Positions 45,785 to 54,765 of a stretch of 64,000 nt of DNA are shown piece by piece (position 1 is the stretch's first letter; each line of letters begins with the position of its first letter). The notes under the pieces are model-generated. The model searched no databases. It was not told the DNA's origin and saw nothing but the letters and a program-made list of their open reading frames with translations. The DNA is from Bradyrhizobium sp. CB1015 (GTDB lineage: Bacteria > Pseudomonadota > Alphaproteobacteria > Rhizobiales > Xanthobacteraceae), in the NCBI RefSeq assembly GCF_025200925.1, contig NZ_CP104174.1:1-64000 (forward strand), given 5' to 3'. The translations under genes and the position numbers were made by a program.

Positions 45785-47620
45785 ATGGCCGCTGAGACGA
45801 ATGGCAAGGGCAACGGCGCTCCCGCCACCAACGGAAAAGCCTATCCGATCGAAGACCACACCTACGACGTCGTCGTTGTCGGCGCCGGCGGCGCCGGCCT
45901 GCGCGCGGTGGTCGGCTGCAGCGAGGCCGGCCTCCGCACCGCCTGCATCACAAAAGTGTTTCCGACGCGTTCGCACACGGTCGCGGCGCAGGGCGGCATC
46001 TCCGCTTCGCTCGGCAACATGCACAAGGACGACTGGCGCTGGCACATGTACGACACCGTGAAGGGGTCGGACTGGCTCGGGGACCAGGATGCGATCGAAT
46101 ACATGGTGCGCAACGCGCCCGACGCGGTCTACGAGCTCGAGCATTGGGGCGTGCCGTTCTCGCGCACCGAGGACGGCAAGATCTACCAGCGTCCGTTCGG
46201 CGGCATGACCACCGAGTTCGGCAAGGCCCAAGCGCAGCGCACCTGCGCCGCCGCCGACCGCACCGGCCACGCCATGCTGCACACGATGTACGGCCAGTCG
46301 CTGCGCCACGCCGCCGAGTTCTTCATCGAGTTCTTCGCCATCGACCTGATCATGGACGACCAGGGCACCTGCCGCGGCGTCGTCGCGCTCAAGCTCGACG
46401 ACGGCACGCTGCATCGCTTCCGCGCCCAGACCACGATCCTGGCGACCGGCGGCTACGGCCGCGCCTATGCGTCCTGCACCTCGGCGCACACCTGCACCGG
46501 CGACGGCGGCGGCATGGTGCTGCGCGCCGGCCTGCCGATGCAGGACATGGAGTTCGTGCAGTTCCACCCGACCGGCATCTACGGCTCGGGCTGTCTCGTC
46601 ACCGAGGGTGCGCGCGGCGAAGGCGGCTATCTCGTCAATTCCGAGGGCGAGCGCTTTATGGAGCGCTATGCACCTTCGGCGAAGGACCTCGCCTCGCGCG
46701 ACGTGGTCTCGCGCGCGATGACCATCGAGATCCGCGAGGGACGCGGCGTCGGCAAGAAGAAGGACCACATCTTCCTGCATCTCGACCATCTCGATCCCGC
46801 CGTGCTCGCCGAGCGTCTGCCGGGCATCTCGGAATCGGCCAAGATCTTCGCCAATGTCGACGTAACGCGCGAGCCGATCCCGATCGTGCCGACCGTGCAC
46901 TACAACATGGGCGGCATCCCCACGAATTATCACGGCGAGGTGCTGACCAAGAAGGACGGCGACGACAACGCGGTGATCCCCGGCCTGATGGCGATCGGCG
47001 AAGCCGCCTGCGTCTCCGTGCACGGCGCCAACCGCCTCGGCTCCAACTCGCTGATCGACCTCGTCGTGTTCGGCCGCGCCGCCGCGCTGCGCCTCGCCGA
47101 AAAGCTCACGCCCAACGCCAAGCAGCCCGAGCTGCCGGCCAACTCGGCCGAGATGGCGCTCGGCCGTCTCGACCATTACCGCTATGCCTCAGGCGGCACC
47201 CCGACCGCAAAGCTGCGCGAAGGCATGCAGCACGTGATGCAGAACAATTGCGCGGTGTTCCGCACCGGCGAAGTCCTGAGCGAAGGCCAGAACCTGATCG
47301 CGAAGGTCCACAGCGGCATCACCGACATCGCCGTCTCCGACCGCTCGCTGGTGTGGAATTCGGACCTCGTCGAAACGCTGGAGTTCGACAACCTGATCTC
47401 GCAGGCGGTGGTGACGATGAACTCGGCCGCCAACCGAACCGAGAGCCGCGGCGCTCATGCCCGCGAGGACTTCTCCGAGCGCGATGACAAGAACTGGATG
47501 AAGCACACGCTGGCCTGGCTGGACGATGCCGGCAAGGTCAGGATCGAGTATCGCCCGGTTCACAACTACACCATGACCAACGACGTGCAGTACATCGCGC
47601 CGAAGGCGCGTGTGTATTGA
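45785..47620 (+). CDS. sdhA: Succinate dehydrogenase flavoprotein subunit
   Basis: Catalytic subunit that oxidises succinate to fumarate in the TCA cycle and respiratory chain. The 611 residues contain the FAD-binding [16 protein letters not shown], the covalent-FAD His64 in [11 protein letters not shown], the substrate loop [30 protein letters not shown] and [15 protein letters not shown], and the C-terminal [13 protein letters not shown]. Length is normal. The gap to sdhB is 107 bases and is filled by a palindrome, unlike the tight joints upstream. Confidence 0.97.
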   Translation: MAAETNGKGNGAPATNGKAYPIEDHTYDVVVVGAGGAGLRAVVGCSEAGLRTACITKVFPTRSHTVAAQGGISASLGNMHKDDWRWHMYDTVKGSDWLGDQDAIEYMVRNAPDAVYELEHWGVPFSRTEDGKIYQRPFGGMTTEFGKAQAQRTCAAADRTGHAMLHTMYGQSLRHAAEFFIEFFAIDLIMDDQGTCRGVVALKLDDGTLHRFRAQTTILATGGYGRAYASCTSAHTCTGDGGGMVLRAGLPMQDMEFVQFHPTGIYGSGCLVTEGARGEGGYLVNSEGERFMERYAPSAKDLASRDVVSRAMTIEIREGRGVGKKKDHIFLHLDHLDPAVLAERLPGISESAKIFANVDVTREPIPIVPTVHYNMGGIPTNYHGEVLTKKDGDDNAVIPGLMAIGEAACVSVHGANRLGSNSLIDLVVFGRAAALRLAEKLTPNAKQPELPANSAEMALGRLDHYRYASGGTPTAKLREGMQHVMQNNCAVFRTGEVLSEGQNLIAKVHSGITDIAVSDRSLVWNSDLVETLEFDNLISQAVVTMNSAANRTESRGAHAREDFSERDDKNWMKHTLAWLDDAGKVRIEYRPVHNYTMTNDVQYIAPKARVY

Positions 47621-47633
47621 TCGAACAGTAGCC

Positions 47634-47713
47634 GTCATTCCGGGGCGATGCGCAGCATCGAACCCGGAATCTCGAGGTTCCGGGTCTGGTCCTTCGGACC
47701 ATCCCGGAATGAC
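47634..47713. repeat. Palindromic repeat, GTCATTCCGGG family, copy 2 (inside sdh operon)
   Basis: GTCATTCCGGGGCGATGCGC...CCCGGAATC mirrored by GGTTCCGGGTCTGG...CATCCCGGAATGAC. It occupies nearly all of the sdhA-sdhB gap. First copy at 36934-37032. Confidence 0.85.
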
Positions 47714-47727
47714 GAAAGGTTAGAGCA

Positions 47728-48510
47728 ATGGTTGAATTCGCACTTCCGAAGAACTCCAAGATCACCGGCGGCAAGACCTGGCCGAAGCCCGCGGGCGCGA
47801 CCGAGCTCCGCGAGTTCAAGGTCTATCGCTGGAATCCGGACGACGGCAAGAATCCGAGCGTCGACACCTATTACGTCGACACCAATGATTGCGGTCCGAT
47901 GGTGCTGGACGGCCTGATCTGGATCAAGAACCACATCGACCCCTCGCTGACCTTCCGCCGCTCCTGCCGCGAAGGCGTCTGCGGCTCCTGCGCGATGAAC
48001 ATCGACGGCCAGAACACGCTGGCCTGCACCAAGTCGATGCACGACGTGAAGGACGGCGCGGTGAAGATCAACCCGCTGCCGCACCAGCCGGTGGTCAAGG
48101 ACCTCGTCCCTGACCTCACCAATTTCTACGCGCAGTACGCCTCGGTCGAGCCCTGGCTGAAGACGACCTCGCCGACGCCGCAGAAGGAATGGCGCCAGAG
48201 CCATGAGGACCGCGAGAAGCTCGACGGCCTTTACGAGTGCATTCTCTGCGCCTGCTGCTCGACCTCCTGCCCGAGCTATTGGTGGAACAGCGAGCGCTAC
48301 CTCGGCCCTGCCGCGCTGCTCCAGGCCAACCGCTGGGTCTCGGATTCGCGGGACGAGGCGACCGGCGAGCGGCTCGACAATCTCGAGGACCCGTTCCGGC
48401 TCTACCGCTGCCACACCATCATGAACTGCGCCAAGGCCTGCCCGAAGGGGCTCAACCCGGCCGAAGCCATCGCCGAGCTCAAGCTCAAGATGGTCGAACG
48501 GCAGATCTGA
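47728..48510 (+). CDS. sdhB: Succinate dehydrogenase iron-sulfur subunit
   Basis: Electron-transfer subunit of complex II. The 260 residues show all three cluster sites: [2Fe-2S] at C80, C85, C88 and C100 ([22 protein letters not shown]), and C171/C174/C177/C181 plus C228/C234/C238 for the [4Fe-4S] and [3Fe-4S] centres ([12 protein letters not shown] and [17 protein letters not shown]). ATG at 47728 follows AAGGTTAGAGCA. It completes the sdhCDAB operon; a GC-rich hairpin follows. Confidence 0.97.
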   Translation: MVEFALPKNSKITGGKTWPKPAGATELREFKVYRWNPDDGKNPSVDTYYVDTNDCGPMVLDGLIWIKNHIDPSLTFRRSCREGVCGSCAMNIDGQNTLACTKSMHDVKDGAVKINPLPHQPVVKDLVPDLTNFYAQYASVEPWLKTTSPTPQKEWRQSHEDREKLDGLYECILCACCSTSCPSYWWNSERYLGPAALLQANRWVSDSRDEATGERLDNLEDPFRLYRCHTIMNCAKACPKGLNPAEAIAELKLKMVERQI

Positions 48511-48528
48511 GACGTACTCCCCCTCCCG

Positions 48529-48549
48529 CCCCGGCCAAACCGGCCGGGG
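48529..48549 (+). terminator. Possible terminator after sdhB
   Basis: CCCCGGCC (48529-48536) and GGCCGGGG (48542-48549) form a perfect 8-bp stem with a 5-base loop, 18 bases after the sdhB stop. There is no T-run, so termination may be weak or Rho-assisted. Confidence 0.4.
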
Positions 48550-48694
48550 TGTGCTGCATTTGCCGTCAATTCGAGCGGATTCCCTCTGACCCGCTCAGCG
48601 CGCAAATTTCCGGCTCGCAACCAGCGGTTCCAGCACAAGCTGCTTCCTTCCTCACGCGGGATTCAGTTAAGCTCCCGTCAGGGACGGAGCGACT

Positions 48695-50848
48695 GTGCAG
48701 AGGGCGCAACGCAACTCGCTGAGGCTGTTGCAGTGGATGATGGCGGCATCCCTGGCGCTGCCGATTGGGCTGTTCGCCGTCGCCGCCGCGATCTCCTACA
48801 CATCGACCAAGGATACCGCCGACCGCGAGATCGAGCGCACGGTCGATGTCGCGCATGAGCACGCGCTCAAGGTCTTCGAGACCATCGACCGCAGCATCGC
48901 CGAGCTCAACGAGGTCGTGCGCGGCCTGCCCGACGGCATCATCCGCGACCGGGAGCCGACGCTGCATCGCCGGCTGAAGCGGCTGACCGATTCGCTGCCG
49001 CAGCTCAAATCGGCCTGGATCTTCGACGCGAACGGAAAGGCGCTGGTCAACAGCCTCGTCTCGCCGCCGCCGGACCTGAGCTTTGCCGACCGCGATTACT
49101 TTTATTCCCATGTCGACCAGAGCATCGGCACGTTCATCGGCACGGCCCTGACGCCGCGGCCGCCCTATCAGGGTGCCCGTTTCTTCGGGGTCAGCCGCCG
49201 CCGCGAGTCCGACGACGGCAGCTTCATCGGCGTGATCCAGGCCTCGGTGCTGCCCGAATATTTCGAAAGCTTCTATGCCAGGATCGGCACCGATCCCGGC
49301 AGCTTCTTCGCGATGGGGCGCACCGACGGCGCAATGCTCGCGCATTTTCCCCGGCTCGACCACGAGCTTCGGCTCGATCCGACCGGACCGGTGGGCCAGA
49401 AAATCGCGACCCGGCCCGAGCACGGCCTCATCACGGTCGCCTGGCCCTCGGACGGGATCGAGCGGCGCATCGCCTACCGGCGCGTCGCCGAATATCCGAT
49501 CTATGTCAGCGCCGGGCTCGAGACCTCGGCGATCCGCGCGCGCTGGCTCGCCACCATCGGCCAGCATCTGGTGTTCGGCATTCCCGCCACCGCGCTGCTG
49601 TTCCTGCTGCTGGCGCTCGCCTTGCGGCGCACCCAGCACCTTCAGGCGGAAGCAGCAAAGCGGCGCGAGGCCGAGGAGGCGCTGAAGCACAGCCAGCGCC
49701 TGGAAGCGCTCGGCCAGCTCACCGGCGGCGTCGCGCACGACTTCAACAATCTCCTGACGGTGATCCGCGCTTCGGTCGACCTCTTGAACCGGCCGCAGCT
49801 GACCGAGGAGCGGCGACAGCGCTACATCACGGCCATTGCGGATTCGGTGGCGCGTGCGGCCAAGCTGACCTCGCAGCTGCTCGCCTTTGCGCGGCGCCAG
49901 ACGCTCAAGCCGGAGGTGTTCGACGTCGGTGCACGGGTGCAGTCGCTGCACGACATGCTCGCCACGCTGCTGGGCCCCGCCATCGAGATCGTCATGCAAC
50001 TGCCGGCGGAGCTGTGCCTCGTCAATGCCGATGCCAGCCAGTTCGAGACGGCGCTGATCAACATGGCGACCAATGCGCGCGATGCCATGCAAGGCCAAGG
50101 ACGAATCATTTTCAAGGTCGAGGCCACGACGTCCGTCCCGGACACGCTGGCGCAGCTTTCCGCCAGCCAGGCCTCGGCAGACCATGGCTTCGTCCGCGTA
50201 ACCGTCAGCGACACCGGTGTCGGCATTCCCGCCGCGCGGCTCGGGCGCATCTTCGAACCGTTCTTCACCACCAAGCAGGTCGGCCACGGCACCGGCCTTG
50301 GCCTGTCCCAAGTGTTCGGCTTCGCCCGACAGTCCGGCGGCGAAGTGACTGTGACGAGCGAGGTGGGCCACGGCAGCACCTTCTCGCTCTATCTGCCGCG
50401 CGTGCCGCCGGACCTGCTGCCGCAGCGCCAGGCTCCCAATACGGCGCCGGCGGTGGCGGGCAGCGGCATGTCGGTGCTGGTGGTCGAGGACAATATCGAG
50501 CTGGCCAATTTCGCCGCCGACGGCCTCACTGAGCTCGGCTACACCATCACTCTGGTCGACAATGCAACCGACGCGCTTGCCGAGCTCGTCGTGGACGCAG
50601 ACCGCTTCGATGTCGTGTTCTCGGACGTGGTAATGCCCGGGATGACCGGGCTTGACCTGGCGCAGGCGATCCGCGACCGCGGCATCGGCGTGCCGGTCGT
50701 GCTGACCACCGGCTACAGCCAAGCCCTGTCGCAGGAGGGCGTTGCCGGCTTCGATCTCGTGCAAAAGCCCTATTCGATCGAGGAATTGTCGCGCGTTCTG
50801 CATCGGGCAGCCAGGATCAGGCGCGTCAGGGACGGCGCCGCCGAATAA
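48695..50848 (+). CDS. Hybrid sensor histidine kinase/response regulator
   Basis: A 717-residue membrane sensor. A first membrane helix (about 15-36), a periplasmic Cache-like sensing region (about 40-280) and a second helix (about 288-310) are followed by a short coiled coil. The HisKA domain has phosphoacceptor H348 in GGVAHDFNNLLTVIRAS, and the ATPase domain has NMATNARDAM, DTGVGIP, EPFFTTK and GHGTGLGLS. A receiver domain (about 590-710) has D644 in FSDVVMPGM and K691. It has no output domain, so it must signal to another protein. GTG at 48695 with GGACGGAGC upstream. It is followed 52 bases later by an ABC transporter. Confidence 0.9.
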   Translation: MQRAQRNSLRLLQWMMAASLALPIGLFAVAAAISYTSTKDTADREIERTVDVAHEHALKVFETIDRSIAELNEVVRGLPDGIIRDREPTLHRRLKRLTDSLPQLKSAWIFDANGKALVNSLVSPPPDLSFADRDYFYSHVDQSIGTFIGTALTPRPPYQGARFFGVSRRRESDDGSFIGVIQASVLPEYFESFYARIGTDPGSFFAMGRTDGAMLAHFPRLDHELRLDPTGPVGQKIATRPEHGLITVAWPSDGIERRIAYRRVAEYPIYVSAGLETSAIRARWLATIGQHLVFGIPATALLFLLLALALRRTQHLQAEAAKRREAEEALKHSQRLEALGQLTGGVAHDFNNLLTVIRASVDLLNRPQLTEERRQRYITAIADSVARAAKLTSQLLAFARRQTLKPEVFDVGARVQSLHDMLATLLGPAIEIVMQLPAELCLVNADASQFETALINMATNARDAMQGQGRIIFKVEATTSVPDTLAQLSASQASADHGFVRVTVSDTGVGIPAARLGRIFEPFFTTKQVGHGTGLGLSQVFGFARQSGGEVTVTSEVGHGSTFSLYLPRVPPDLLPQRQAPNTAPAVAGSGMSVLVVEDNIELANFAADGLTELGYTITLVDNATDALAELVVDADRFDVVFSDVVMPGMTGLDLAQAIRDRGIGVPVVLTTGYSQALSQEGVAGFDLVQKPYSIEELSRVLHRAARIRRVRDGAAE

Positions 50849-50900
50849 GGCCCGCGGAACCTCGCGGGAACCGGCCGAGTTCCCTTCGCGTTGTCCGCTC

Positions 50901-52856
50901 ATGCATAAGCCGGCCGCGACACGCGAACAGGGCAAAAAGCCGCCCATCATCGATATCAAAGACGAGAACGGCGATAACGTGACACCGCCGCCACCCGAGC
51001 TGGTCGAACCCGACCCCGAACTGTCACCCGAGGAAGCCGAGCAGGTCCGCAAGGATTATCTGCTGACGCGGTTCTGGATCAGCGCCCGCGGTTTCTGGGG
51101 CCGCAACGGCGACCGCCTTGCCTGGCCGCTCTCGATCGGTCTCGGCCTGCTGATCGTGCTGACGGTCGGCTTCCAATACGGCATCAATGTCTGGAATCGC
51201 GCGATCTTCGACGCCATCGAGAAGCGCGATGCGGCAAGTGTCTTCCATCTCACCGCAATGTTCTTCCCGCTCGCGATCGGCAGCATCGTGCTCGCAGTCG
51301 TGCAGGTGTTCGCGCGCATGGGCATCCAGCGACGCTGGCGCGCCTGGCTGACCGCGAGCGTGCTGACGCGGTGGCTCAAGAACGGCCGCTACTACCAGCT
51401 CAATCTCGTCGGCGGCGATCACGACAATCCCGAATACCGGATCGCGGAGGATCTGCGGATTGCGACCGACGCGCCGGTCGATTTCATTGCTGGCGTCACC
51501 TCGGCGCTGCTGTCGGCCGCGACCTTCATCGTCGTGCTCTGGACCATCGGCGGCGCGCTGACCGTCACGCTCGGCGGCGCGTCGGTGACTATTCCCGGCT
51601 TCCTCGTGATCGCCGCGATCCTCTATGCCGCGATCGCATCCGGATCGATCACGGTGATCGGCCGGCGCTTCGTGCAGGTCTCGGAGGACAAGAACCAGGC
51701 CGAGGCCGACTTCCGCTACACGCTGACACGCGTGCGCGAGAACGGCGAGAGCATCGCCCTGCTCGGCGGCGAGGAGGAGGAGCGCGACGGCATCGACCGC
51801 AACTTCAGCAGCGTCTTGCGGCAATGGGCGCGGCTTGCCGGCCAGCACATGCGCACCACGCTGGTGTCGCAAGGATCGAGCCTCGTTGCGCCGGTCGTGC
51901 CGCTTCTGCTCTGCGCGCCAAAATTCCTCGACGGGAGCATGACGCTGGGGCAGGTGATGCAGGCGGCCTCGGCCTTCACCATCGTGCAGAGCGCGTTCGG
52001 CTGGCTGGTCGACAATTATCCGCGGCTCGCCGACTGGAACGCCTGCGCGCGCCGCATCGCCTCGCTGATGTTGTCGCTTGACGGCCTCGAGCGCGCCGAG
52101 CAGGGCGACGGCCTCGGCCGCATCCAGCGCGGCGAGACACACAATGAGGCGATGCTGGAGCTGCACGATCTCTCCGTCACGCTCGATGACGGCACCGCGG
52201 TGGTCGGCGAAACCGAAGTTGTGATCGAGCCCGGCGAGCGGCTCCTGGTCGCCGGCGAATCCGGCACCGGCAAGAGCACGCTGGTGCGCGCCATTGCGGG
52301 GCTATGGCCATGGGGCGACGGAAGCGTCAATCTCCATCCCGACCGGCGGCTGTTCATGTTGCCGCAGCGGCCCTACGTACCCACGGGATCGTTGCGTCGC
52401 GCCGTCGCCTATCCCGGGGCCGCAGAGGATTGGACCGTCGAGGAAATCGGGGAAGTCCTGCACAAGGTCGGACTCAAGCATCTCAAGGAGAAGATCGAGG
52501 AGGAAGGCCCCTGGGACCAGACGCTGTCGGGCGGCGAGAAGCAGCGTCTCGCCTTCGCGCGGCTGCTGCTGCACAAGCCCGACATTGTTGTGCTCGATGA
52601 AGCGACCTCGGCGCTCGACGAGAAAAGCCAGGACAAGATGATGAAAATGGTCACCGACGAACTGCCGAAGGCGACCATCGTCAGCGTCGCGCATCGCGCC
52701 GAGCTGGAAGCCTTTCACAGCCGCAAGATCGTACTGGAGCGCCGCAAGGGCGGCGCCAAGCTCGTCAGCGATATCGATCTGATTCCGCCCAAGGGCAGGC
52801 GCCGGCTGCTCGGGCGATTCTTGCGGCAGCGCAAGGCTCCAAAGAAGGCGGCGTGA
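50901..52856 (+). CDS. ABC transporter, SbmA/YddA-type fused permease and ATPase
   Basis: A 651-residue half-transporter with the membrane domain at the N-terminus. After a polar Pro/Glu-rich lead (about 1-55) come about six membrane helices with the family pattern SIGLGLLIVLTVGFQYGINVWNRAIFDAIEKRD and ASVLTRWLKNGRYYQLNLVGGDHDNPEYRIAEDLR. This membrane domain is typical of SbmA/BacA and peroxisomal-ALD-type proteins. The ATPase has AGESGTGKST, LSGGEKQRLAFARLLLHKPDIVVLDEATSALDE and a switch His in VAHRAE. Relatives import peptides or acyl compounds. It probably forms a transcription unit with the kinase upstream. Confidence 0.9.
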   Translation: MHKPAATREQGKKPPIIDIKDENGDNVTPPPPELVEPDPELSPEEAEQVRKDYLLTRFWISARGFWGRNGDRLAWPLSIGLGLLIVLTVGFQYGINVWNRAIFDAIEKRDAASVFHLTAMFFPLAIGSIVLAVVQVFARMGIQRRWRAWLTASVLTRWLKNGRYYQLNLVGGDHDNPEYRIAEDLRIATDAPVDFIAGVTSALLSAATFIVVLWTIGGALTVTLGGASVTIPGFLVIAAILYAAIASGSITVIGRRFVQVSEDKNQAEADFRYTLTRVRENGESIALLGGEEEERDGIDRNFSSVLRQWARLAGQHMRTTLVSQGSSLVAPVVPLLLCAPKFLDGSMTLGQVMQAASAFTIVQSAFGWLVDNYPRLADWNACARRIASLMLSLDGLERAEQGDGLGRIQRGETHNEAMLELHDLSVTLDDGTAVVGETEVVIEPGERLLVAGESGTGKSTLVRAIAGLWPWGDGSVNLHPDRRLFMLPQRPYVPTGSLRRAVAYPGAAEDWTVEEIGEVLHKVGLKHLKEKIEEEGPWDQTLSGGEKQRLAFARLLLHKPDIVVLDEATSALDEKSQDKMMKMVTDELPKATIVSVAHRAELEAFHSRKIVLERRKGGAKLVSDIDLIPPKGRRRLLGRFLRQRKAPKKAA

Positions 52857-52859
52857 TCC

Positions 52860-52945
52860 GTAGCCTGGATGGAGCGCAGCGCAATCCGGGGAGGTCCATC
52901 CGCGCGATGAGAATCCCGGATTACGCTGCGCTCCATCCGGGCTAC
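52860..52945. repeat. 85-bp REP-like palindrome, copy 4
   Basis: GTAGCCTGGATGGAGCGCAG...CAATCCGGG and CCCGGATTACGCTGCGCTCC...GGGCTAC, starting four bases after the ABC transporter stop. Confidence 0.85.
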
Positions 52946-53018
52946 CGACTGTGATCGAGCGTTGGAGTCCCCATAAAAACCGGCTATGCATGCGCCGCCT
53001 GCAACGAGGATCTGCTGC

Positions 53019-53843
53019 TTGACGTCAGACAATGCCCCTTCGTCCGCGCCGTTCGGCGCGTTCGCGCCCAATGCGGCGCAGGCCGCAATCATCCGCCTCG
53101 CTCAACGATCCGGGCTGAAGCGCGGCGCGTTCCGGCCCTGGATGTCGCGGCTGGTCAACCTGCTGCGCAGCGGCCCTGTCGACGTGCAATATCAGGGCGC
53201 CTCGTTCCGTTTCTATCACCAGGGCAGCGCGACCGAGCGCGGCGCGCTGTTCAATCCCGACTACAATCTCGACGAGCTCGACTTCCTGCGCCAGCACACC
53301 CCGGCGGACGGCACGTTCGTCGATGTCGGCGCCAATGTCGGCACTTTTGCACTGGTGATGGCGCGGCAAGTCGGGCCGTCCGGAAAAGTGGTGGCGATCG
53401 AGCCGCATCCGCTGACCTTCGCACGGCTCTCATTCAACCACGTCGCGTCGAAGGCGCCGCAGGTGCGCCTCGTGCAGGCCGCCGCGGGCGACAGCGACGG
53501 CGAGCTGATGATCGAGAGCGGCGGCGGCAATCTCGGCGCCACCCACGTCGTCACCGGCAAGGCGAGTGTCGAAGCCATCAAGGTGCCGTCGCTGCGCTTG
53601 GTGCGCATTCTGGAGGAGGCCGGCGTCGGCCAGGTCGATTCGCTCAAGATCGACGTCGAGGGCTTTGAGGACCGCGTGCTGATCGGCTTCTTCCGCGACG
53701 CGACGCAGTCGCTGTGGCCACGCGCGGTGGTGATCGAGCATCTGTCACAAAACGAATGGCAGCAGGATTGTATTGCCGACATGGTCGGACGCGGCTTTAC
53801 GATCGTGCGCAAGACACGAAGCAATACGTTTCTGTCCCGCTGA
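53019..53843 (+). CDS. FkbM family methyltransferase
   Basis: An S-adenosylmethionine-dependent methyltransferase of about 274 residues. The SAM loop is GTFVDVGANVGTFALVMARQVGPSGKVVAIEPHPLTFARLSFN, followed by VRLVQAAAGDSDGE, and LKIDVEGFEDRVLIGF, the FkbM motif with its Asp-x-Glu-Gly. Such enzymes often methylate sugars or small molecules; the substrate is unknown. The frame starts at ATG 52986, but the TTG at 53019, preceded by GAGG, gives MTSDNAPSSAPFG and is preferred. A VOC protein gene follows after 24 bases. Confidence 0.85.
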   Translation: MTSDNAPSSAPFGAFAPNAAQAAIIRLAQRSGLKRGAFRPWMSRLVNLLRSGPVDVQYQGASFRFYHQGSATERGALFNPDYNLDELDFLRQHTPADGTFVDVGANVGTFALVMARQVGPSGKVVAIEPHPLTFARLSFNHVASKAPQVRLVQAAAGDSDGELMIESGGGNLGATHVVTGKASVEAIKVPSLRLVRILEEAGVGQVDSLKIDVEGFEDRVLIGFFRDATQSLWPRAVVIEHLSQNEWQQDCIADMVGRGFTIVRKTRSNTFLSR

Positions 53844-53867
53844 CAGGGACGAACAAGGGAGGTTGCG

Positions 53868-54254
53868 ATGATCGATCATTTGGGTTTCTCCGTCTCCGAC
53901 TATGAGCGCGCCAAGGCGTTCTATGCGAAGGCGCTGGCGCCGCTCGGCTACAGTCTGATCATGGAAGTCACGGCCGAGCAGACCGGTCACGCTGCCGCCG
54001 CAGGCTTCGGCGCCGAGGGCAAGCCCGATTTCTGGATCGGCGGCGAAGGCGCGATGAACAAGCCGGTGCATATCGCCATCCGCGCCAAGGACCGCGCCAC
54101 GGTCGATGCGTTCTACAAGACGGCGATGGCAGCCGGCGGCCGCGACAACGGCCCGCCCGGCATCCGCCCGCATTATCACGCGAACTATTACGGCGCCTTC
54201 GTGCTCGATCCCGACGGCCACAATATCGAGGCGGTCTGCCACACGCCGGAATAA
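53868..54254 (+). CDS. VOC (glyoxalase/bleomycin-resistance-type) family protein
   Basis: A 128-residue vicinal-oxygen-chelate protein. The N-terminal MIDHLGFSVSDYERAKAFYAKALAPLGY is the usual first beta-alpha-beta unit, and PVHIAIRAKDRATVDAFYKTAMAAGG, HYHANYYGAFVLDPDGHNIEAVCH is the second, with His and Glu residues suited to metal binding (H4, H69, E-rich terminal strand). Family members include lyases and dioxygenases; the substrate is unknown. ATG at 53868 has GGGAGGTTGCG upstream. Probably co-transcribed with the FkbM gene. Confidence 0.9.
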   Translation: MIDHLGFSVSDYERAKAFYAKALAPLGYSLIMEVTAEQTGHAAAAGFGAEGKPDFWIGGEGAMNKPVHIAIRAKDRATVDAFYKTAMAAGGRDNGPPGIRPHYHANYYGAFVLDPDGHNIEAVCHTPE

Positions 54255-54328
54255 ACCGCGCTTCGACGCGATGTGACGCGGAACATCGGTGCGGCACCTT
54301 CGTTGTTGTTCTCTGGACAACGATCCCG

Positions 54329-54631
54329 ATGGTGCCGATGCCGATCGAACCGCCCGAGATTCCGCCCTCGACGCCCGGTACGCCAACTGAGCCACCGCCC
54401 GGAATCCCGCCCGGCAATCCGCAGCCCGAAATCACGCCGCCGGTGCGCGAGCCCGGCTCGCCGCCGCAGCCCGACGAATTGCCGGGTCGCATGCCAGAAG
54501 AGATTCCATCGCGCGGCCCGAATGGACCGCTCACGCCCAATCCTGCGACGGACGCAACGTCGTGCCGCATCACCCATGATGGGGGAGCATCACGTGCGGG
54601 CGATTGCAACCGGCGTCTGAATGCGCAATGA
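54329..54631 (+). CDS. Small proline-rich protein
   Basis: A 100-residue Pro/Glu-rich protein, MVPMPIEPPEIPPSTPGTPT..., with PEITPPVREPGSPPQPDELPGRMPEEIPSRGPNGPLTP in the middle. The ELPGRMPEE-type segment resembles small Pro-rich proteins I have seen in other rhizobia, and suggests real coding. The last 25 residues (from about ATSCRITHDGG) change composition, so the true C-terminus may have been altered by a frameshift. No signal peptide, no domain. The Pro-rich neighbour at 54766 is unrelated in layout. Confidence 0.5.
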   Translation: MVPMPIEPPEIPPSTPGTPTEPPPGIPPGNPQPEITPPVREPGSPPQPDELPGRMPEEIPSRGPNGPLTPNPATDATSCRITHDGGASRAGDCNRRLNAQ

Positions 54632-54765
54632 ACGTTGCCATAGTGAGATGATTTGCGTGCAGAAATAAATCGGGCCGCGGTTGCATCGCCCGCCACAATG
54701 CGGCCTAACGCGTAGCCGTTCATCACGACACTTCGACAAAGAACCTTCCGGGGAAGTTCACCACC

